Positions 59,967 to 64,000 of a stretch of 64,000 nucleotides of DNA are shown here, piece by piece. The stretch is taken from positions 124,001 through 188,000 of the forward strand of contig NZ_JOCT01000012.1 in NCBI RefSeq assembly GCF_000717875.1, written 5' to 3'. The stretch's first letter is position 1, and each line of letters begins with the position of its first letter. Position numbers and translations under genes: made by a program. The stretch is from Streptomyces sp. NRRL S-455. GTDB lineage: Bacteria; Actinomycetota; Actinomycetes; Streptomycetales; Streptomycetaceae. The notes under the pieces are model-generated. The model did not search any database. It was not told where the DNA came from and saw only the letters and a program-made list of their open reading frames with translations.

Positions 59967-60962
59967 TTACGTGTTGAACGGCGACTTCGAAAGCTGTGCA
60001 TTCACGTACAGCGCAGAAATGTTGCCGTTAGGGTCAGCGGCCAACTCCAACCCGCCGGTTGTCGTGTAGGCGAGCCGCGCCGTTCCGCCGTTCTTCGACG
60101 CCGCCGAATACGACTCGCCCACGATGGTGTACGTGTGCTGAGTCGGTCGGCTAATGCTCGACGGCACGGAACCAATAGACGAGATGAGCCCCGTCGGCGT
60201 GAACCCGGGGGAGAAGTCCAGACGCCCGGACATTTCCCAGCACACAGACGACTCGCGAATGTAGAGGTTTCCCGACGTCTGGATATTGGTGGTGCCACTT
60301 TGGAAGTCGAGCGGCGTCACCGAAACCCACGGGCCGAAGTCAGCCGTGAACCATGTCGCGTCAGCCTTCCGTACCCAGCGCTGATTGCGCCCGTAGTCGT
60401 ACAGCACGAAGCCGGTCGGGTATGCAGCCGCCAACGGCAGTACGCCGTCCCAGTCGATAGCCAATGTGCCGTTGTTGTACGCGGCCTGATCGGTGTACTG
60501 ACCCGTAGTCCGAACAACGGTAAGCGTGAAGGTTGTTGAAGCCTTCGGCACGTCGACAATGCACAGCGCAACGGCGTTGTCCGGCCGTGCCGGAGTCTGC
60601 GGAGAAGCGGCAGGGGTGCCCTGAACAAGTTCGATGGAAAGCCCGTTGGAGCCGTCTACTGCCGAAGTCGTCAGCCGAGCAACGATCAGGTCCTTACGCG
60701 GGTTGTCGTTCGACGCCGTCGGAATGGCGACTGTCTCACCCGAAGACCACGCCCAGGTGCCGCCACCGGTCGAGCCGCCGATAAGCACGCTGCCCGCACC
60801 GATGGAAACCGTTCGGTTCGTCTGATTCGAATTGGACAGAAACTCTGACGTCGTGCGGAAGACATGCCGGATACCGCCCCGGACGATAAGCCAGTCATGC
60901 CACGTTGCGAGATCAGCCGCCCCATAGCCGACGCCGTCCTGAAACCATGCCTTCGAAGCCAT
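59967..60962 (-). CDS. Minor tail protein
   Basis: The product has 331 residues, with ATG 60962 directly after the upstream stop. The N-terminal part (WFQDGVGYGAADLATWHDWLIVRGGI) and VSIGAGSVLIGGSTGGGTWAWSSGETVAIPTASNDNPRKDLIVARL match baseplate/minor tail proteins of actinophages. The C-terminal half is beta-rich and could carry receptor contact. No enzymatic motif is visible. Confidence 0.75.
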   Translation of the reverse strand: MASKAWFQDGVGYGAADLATWHDWLIVRGGIRHVFRTTSEFLSNSNQTNRTVSIGAGSVLIGGSTGGGTWAWSSGETVAIPTASNDNPRKDLIVARLTTSAVDGSNGLSIELVQGTPAASPQTPARPDNAVALCIVDVPKASTTFTLTVVRTTGQYTDQAAYNNGTLAIDWDGVLPLAAAYPTGFVLYDYGRNQRWVRKADATWFTADFGPWVSVTPLDFQSGTTNIQTSGNLYIRESSVCWEMSGRLDFSPGFTPTGLISSIGSVPSSISRPTQHTYTIVGESYSAASKNGGTARLAYTTTGGLELAADPNGNISALYVNAQLSKSPFNT

Positions 60963-61838
60963 CTAAACCCACCTATCCGACCACGTGAATACAGCCTTAG
61001 CTGACGTGTATTCGTTCCTACTGCGGAGCCGCAAACGATGCTCACCCGGGCCGAACTCCGGCCAAGTCGAGCCAACGGTGATAAAGCCGCTGACGTCGCC
61101 CCCCTGACCATTCCGCACGGTCATTGCTGCGGAGTCGATAACAACCGTGCCGTCGTAGTTGACGCCGAAAGACTGTCCCGTCACGTCGTCAATCAGCAGC
61201 GGAGAAGCGCCGTTCGTGATCGTGACAACCGGTCGAGCCGCCACGCTGCCGTACTGCGTAAAGCGGGTCACCGGATCGTCCGGCGTAGTGCCCTGAGATT
61301 CAACCTGCCAAGGGACCGTTGCCGGGGGAATGAAGCCCGTCGGCACAACTGCACGCTTGATGCTCCGCACCGTATGCACACGTGGCGCGTCACCATTGAT
61401 GTACGGCGACGTAGCGAACAGTTCGACCACCATGTTGCAAGTCAGGTACGCGAAGTTCAGGTCTAGGGGCGCCGACCGGCGACGAACACGAGCCATCACG
61501 TACGCCGTCTGATCGGCGGCAGCGCCCGGGAACCGGAACCTGAACGGGAACTCTTCAGCCCCCTCAAGACTCGGCATAAACGCTGCCTGTACGGCGTTCA
61601 GCGCGTCCGTGAACTCTTCCCGCGTCGAGCCGTAAATCTCCAGCGTGAGCGTGACCGTGCGCCCGCTCAGATAGTCCCGTCCGGCCCACAATCCATTGCG
61701 CTGCACAAGCGTCAGATCAGACGACCGAACTTCGGGTAGGGAGAGAAGCCCGTCAACGCCGACAATCGAAACGGCGGAGTCGGGCACTCCGACGGTGAGC
61801 CCCCGATACTCACACGTCCAGTCGTTCAACTCCGCCAC
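60963..61838 (-). CDS. Distal tail-like protein
   Basis: The product has 291 residues. LNDWTCEYRGLTVGVPDSAVSIVGVDGL, DYLSGRTVTLTLEIYG and AYVMARVRRRSAPLDLNFAYLTCNMVVELFATSPYI follow the phage tail Dit/siphovirus tail-component pattern. It lies directly after the tape measure, the usual place for Dit. GGGAGGAG precedes the start, and an operator lies 16 bases upstream of it. Confidence 0.82.
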   Translation of the reverse strand: MAELNDWTCEYRGLTVGVPDSAVSIVGVDGLLSLPEVRSSDLTLVQRNGLWAGRDYLSGRTVTLTLEIYGSTREEFTDALNAVQAAFMPSLEGAEEFPFRFRFPGAAADQTAYVMARVRRRSAPLDLNFAYLTCNMVVELFATSPYINGDAPRVHTVRSIKRAVVPTGFIPPATVPWQVESQGTTPDDPVTRFTQYGSVAARPVVTITNGASPLLIDDVTGQSFGVNYDGTVVIDSAAMTVRNGQGGDVSGFITVGSTWPEFGPGEHRLRLRSRNEYTSAKAVFTWSDRWV

Positions 61839-61854
61839 TTCAACACTCCTCCCT

Positions 61855-61874
61855 GACTACTCACGTGAGTAGTC
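61855..61874. promoter_or_regulatory. Operator palindrome between tape measure and distal tail genes
   Basis: GACTACTCACGTGAGTAGTC sits one base from the tape measure stop and 16 bases from the distal tail start. It is the rightmost copy in the window. Confidence 0.8.
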
Positions 61875-61875
61875 G

Positions 61876-64000
61876 TCACGCCGGATTCGTCCTCAGCGCC
61901 CACGCGACTTCGCGCCCGATTGCCCAGGGGTCGGCGTTCGTCTGAACGTTTACGGTCACGCCGCCGCCATTGCTGAGCGCATGATTGGGGCGCACGTGGG
62001 AACCGTTGGGCAAGAACACTTCCTCCGGTCCGCGCTCACCAACGCGCGTCCAGCCGGAAGCCGGACCACCCATGGCGCGAATCTTCGGAATCGGGTTAGA
62101 AGGCAGACTGATGCTGACCTTTCCCCAACCCAGCTTGTCGGGGATCGCCCAGTTGAGCAGATCAATCACGGTATTGATTGCGCTCTTCGCGGCAGTCCCC
62201 ACAGCGGAAGCAAGCGACGACGCAAAGCCACCCAGCTTGGAAAGCCCGCTCTTGATGCCGTTAATCACGGCGCCACCGATGGACTTACCGGCGCTCACCA
62301 GAGACGACAGCGCTGCGAGAAGCCGCGCGGGAAGTCCCTTCACGAAACCAACGACGGCGTCGAGTCCAGCCTTCGCCTTTTCCTTAACCCACTTAAACGC
62401 GTTCGTCGTCGCGTCGACAATCGTGTCCCAGTGCTGAATGATCAGACCCGGGCCGGTGAAGTTCAGGAACAGATTCTTGATCCAGTTGAAGACACCCTTG
62501 ATCTTCTCCCAAACCCACTCGAAAGCCTGAGTCGTGTACTGCACGATCGTGTCCCATTTGGCAACGATGATTGCCACAAGGCCAACAATCGCAGCAATGA
62601 GAAGACCGATCGGCCCCATGGCGATAAGCCACGCTGCCGCCATACGAGCCGCCTGAAGCATGGCCTGAGCGCCCATGAGTACCCAGCCGCCGACAACCGT
62701 TGCGGCACTCACTACGGCCGTAGCCGCCGACTTGATCCACCCGCCGACCACAGACCAGTGTGCGAGCACCTGCGTTGCCGCCGAAGTGGTGGACGTCGTC
62801 GCCGTCGTGATCCACGCCGTCACGTTCGCTATCGCCGTTTGCGTCGCCGTGATACCCCATGCAATCAGCGCAGGGAGAAGAACGACCGTGATCAGACCGG
62901 CAATGGTGCCGAATATCGCGCTGTGCTGCGAGACGAAACCGGCGGCAGTAGCGAAGGCTCGCCCGACAGTGCTCAGCTTCCCGGCAAGCGATTCCACAGC
63001 CGGAATAACCGTTGTCCCCAGGAAGTCAGTGAGCCCCGACTTAAGCGCCCGGGTGAACTGCGCAACTCGGTTCGCGGCGTTGTCGTGCATCGTGTCGCCT
63101 GCCTTTTTGGCAGCGCCGTCAACCTTGCCCAGCGCCGAAACGGCAGTGTCAACGTCCATCGAATAAAGGGCGTCACCCAAGTCTTCAGCCTGTGTTCCAA
63201 AAAGGTTCACAGCGGCGGCAGATCGTTCCGCCGGGTCCTTTATAGCTCGAAGCTTGTCGAGCGTCAGACCCAAAGCTTCCTGCGCTGCCGGACCACCCGC
63301 AGCTATCTTCTTCCGCATATCGTCTGCGTTCAGGCCGATTGCCTTGAAGCCGTCGATAGTGGTCTGACTGCCGTCAATGGCGCGGATGCTGAATTCCTTG
63401 AACGCGTCGGCAACAATGTCAGCGTCACGCGCGCCGCCCTGTAGACCCTGCTGAATCAGACCCATTGCAGTCTGACCGTCGAGCCCCAGTTTCCTGAACT
63501 GAGTCCCGTATTCGTTGAACGTGTCCAACAGGTCTTGCGACTTGTTGGCGCCTTCCTGTGCGCCACGAACGAGAATGTCAAACGCTTCGTTCGCGTTGTC
63601 GGCAAGCCCCGTTTTAATCATCTGGCCGACGGCATTCGATGTTGGTCCGACTTCGTCGCCCAGGACCGCAGCGACGTCCATTGCCTTCTTGGAGATATCC
63701 GCCATTTCGTCGGCGGTAGCTCCGGCAGGCACAAGGCCCTGTTGCCAAAGGTTCTTCAGGGCTTCGTTCGCGTCGGCCACAGACTCGCCGTAGCCGTCGG
63801 CGTACACGGCACCGGCGGCTTCGCCTAGCTTCTTAGCCTCAGCGGGAGACGCGCCCAACTGCGCTGCCAGCAAGTCATTGCTAACTTCCTTCTCCAGCGC
63901 CGACGCAATGCCCATGCCGATACCGACGGCGATAGCGCCACCCGCAGCAAGCGCAAGTCCCTTCGCGTGCTCACCGAACGCGCTGACTTCCTGCGCCGCA
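61876..64000 (-). CDS. Tail tape measure protein (5' end beyond the window)
   Basis: At least 708 residues are encoded; the frame stays open through the right edge (first whole codon at 63999), so the N-terminus is missing. LAAQLGASPAEAKKLGEAAGAVYADGYGESVADANEALKNLW starts a TP901-type core. Later come Ala/Trp-rich hydrophobic stretches (FGTIAGLITVVLLPALIAWGIT, LIAMGPIGLLIAAIVGLVAIIVAKW) and WEKIKGVFNWIKNLF repeats typical of tape measures. The C-terminus (GGPASGWTRVGERGPEEVFLPNGSHV) is the common end motif. It sets tail length. Confidence 0.93.
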   Translation of the reverse strand, partial: AAQEVSAFGEHAKGLALAAGGAIAVGIGMGIASALEKEVSNDLLAAQLGASPAEAKKLGEAAGAVYADGYGESVADANEALKNLWQQGLVPAGATADEMADISKKAMDVAAVLGDEVGPTSNAVGQMIKTGLADNANEAFDILVRGAQEGANKSQDLLDTFNEYGTQFRKLGLDGQTAMGLIQQGLQGGARDADIVADAFKEFSIRAIDGSQTTIDGFKAIGLNADDMRKKIAAGGPAAQEALGLTLDKLRAIKDPAERSAAAVNLFGTQAEDLGDALYSMDVDTAVSALGKVDGAAKKAGDTMHDNAANRVAQFTRALKSGLTDFLGTTVIPAVESLAGKLSTVGRAFATAAGFVSQHSAIFGTIAGLITVVLLPALIAWGITATQTAIANVTAWITTATTSTTSAATQVLAHWSVVGGWIKSAATAVVSAATVVGGWVLMGAQAMLQAARMAAAWLIAMGPIGLLIAAIVGLVAIIVAKWDTIVQYTTQAFEWVWEKIKGVFNWIKNLFLNFTGPGLIIQHWDTIVDATTNAFKWVKEKAKAGLDAVVGFVKGLPARLLAALSSLVSAGKSIGGAVINGIKSGLSKLGGFASSLASAVGTAAKSAINTVIDLLNWAIPDKLGWGKVSISLPSNPIPKIRAMGGPASGWTRVGERGPEEVFLPNGSHVRPNHALSNGGGVTVNVQTNADPWAIGREVAWALRTNPA

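Larger units (their letters stand above)
33528..64000. mobile_element. Prophage of a siphophage, phiC31-like in organisation, right part outside the window
   Basis: Support comes from a disrupted host gene at the left edge, lower GC, tightly packed minus-strand genes with ATGA/GTGA overlaps, and recognisable phage functions: tape measure, distal tail, tail fibre, CHAP lysin, holin-like, dNMP kinase, primase-helicase, DNA polymerase, ThyX and a recombination directionality factor. Terminase, portal, capsid, integrase and attR are expected beyond 64 kb. Structural genes appear intact, so the phage may be functional. Confidence 0.95.

Overview
The window is a high-GC actinobacterial chromosome, almost certainly Streptomyces or a close relative. 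About 33.5 kb of host DNA is followed by the left part of a temperate siphophage that runs off the right edge. The host assignment rests on very GC-rich codon third positions, GTG/TTG starts, and gene types common in Streptomyces: an alditol oxidase very like that of S. coelicolor, ROK-controlled sugar ABC genes without their own ATPase, STAS-ANTAR and CBM2 proteins, and an rsgA paralogue. Base composition drops visibly after about 33.53 kb.

Host region (1-33.5 kb). Left to right: a leucine-rich-repeat-variant protein (partial); a PEP mutase/isocitrate lyase-like enzyme; a coupled TetR regulator and phosphotransferase; a secreted sphingomyelinase-like phosphodiesterase; an MFS exporter; then a group resembling hypoxia/dormancy regulons (two tandem-domain universal stress proteins, an Rv1733c-like membrane protein and a GH65 glycoside phosphorylase) with two DevR-like palindromes. 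Next come an ABC-2 exporter operon; a lactose-type operon (solute-binding protein, two permeases, GH2 beta-galactosidase) with its ROK repressor; STAS-ANTAR and winged-helix regulators; alditol oxidase; a D-2-hydroxyacid dehydrogenase; an Eis-like acetyltransferase; a radical SAM protein with an unusual cysteine spacing; a sigma-region-4-like/zinc-finger/TM/CBM2 protein; and RsgA.

Prophage (about 33.53 kb to beyond 64 kb). The phage sits inside an ada-alkA type gene and leaves only its first 176 codons (attL side). Almost all phage genes are on the minus strand. Read in the direction of transcription they are: tape measure (cut by the window edge), distal tail and minor tail proteins, tail fibre, CHAP endolysin, holin-like protein, dNMP kinase, a 657-residue protein with an internal translation start (candidate phiC31 c-type repressor), a PD-(D/E)XK exonuclease, a 244-residue protein resembling the phiC31 Gp3 recombination directionality factor, HNH proteins, primase-helicase, DNA polymerase, a sigma-factor-like protein, ThyX, dCMP deaminase and many small unknown genes. 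No integrase is in the window. A large serine integrase is expected at the unseen right end.

The most striking signals are regulatory. Fourteen copies of the palindrome GACTACTCACGTGAGTAGTC (a few with small changes) lie in intergenic gaps from 37.3 to 61.9 kb and look like repressor operators or stoperators; some are embedded in terminator-like hairpins. A second motif, CCGACTCCCTT on the minus strand, occurs about ten times just upstream of ribosome binding sites and is complementary to several of them. One copy lies inside a 51-nt tRNA-like element with an acceptor stem and a T-arm but no room for an anticodon arm. Several overlapping microgenes fill gaps between the larger genes.
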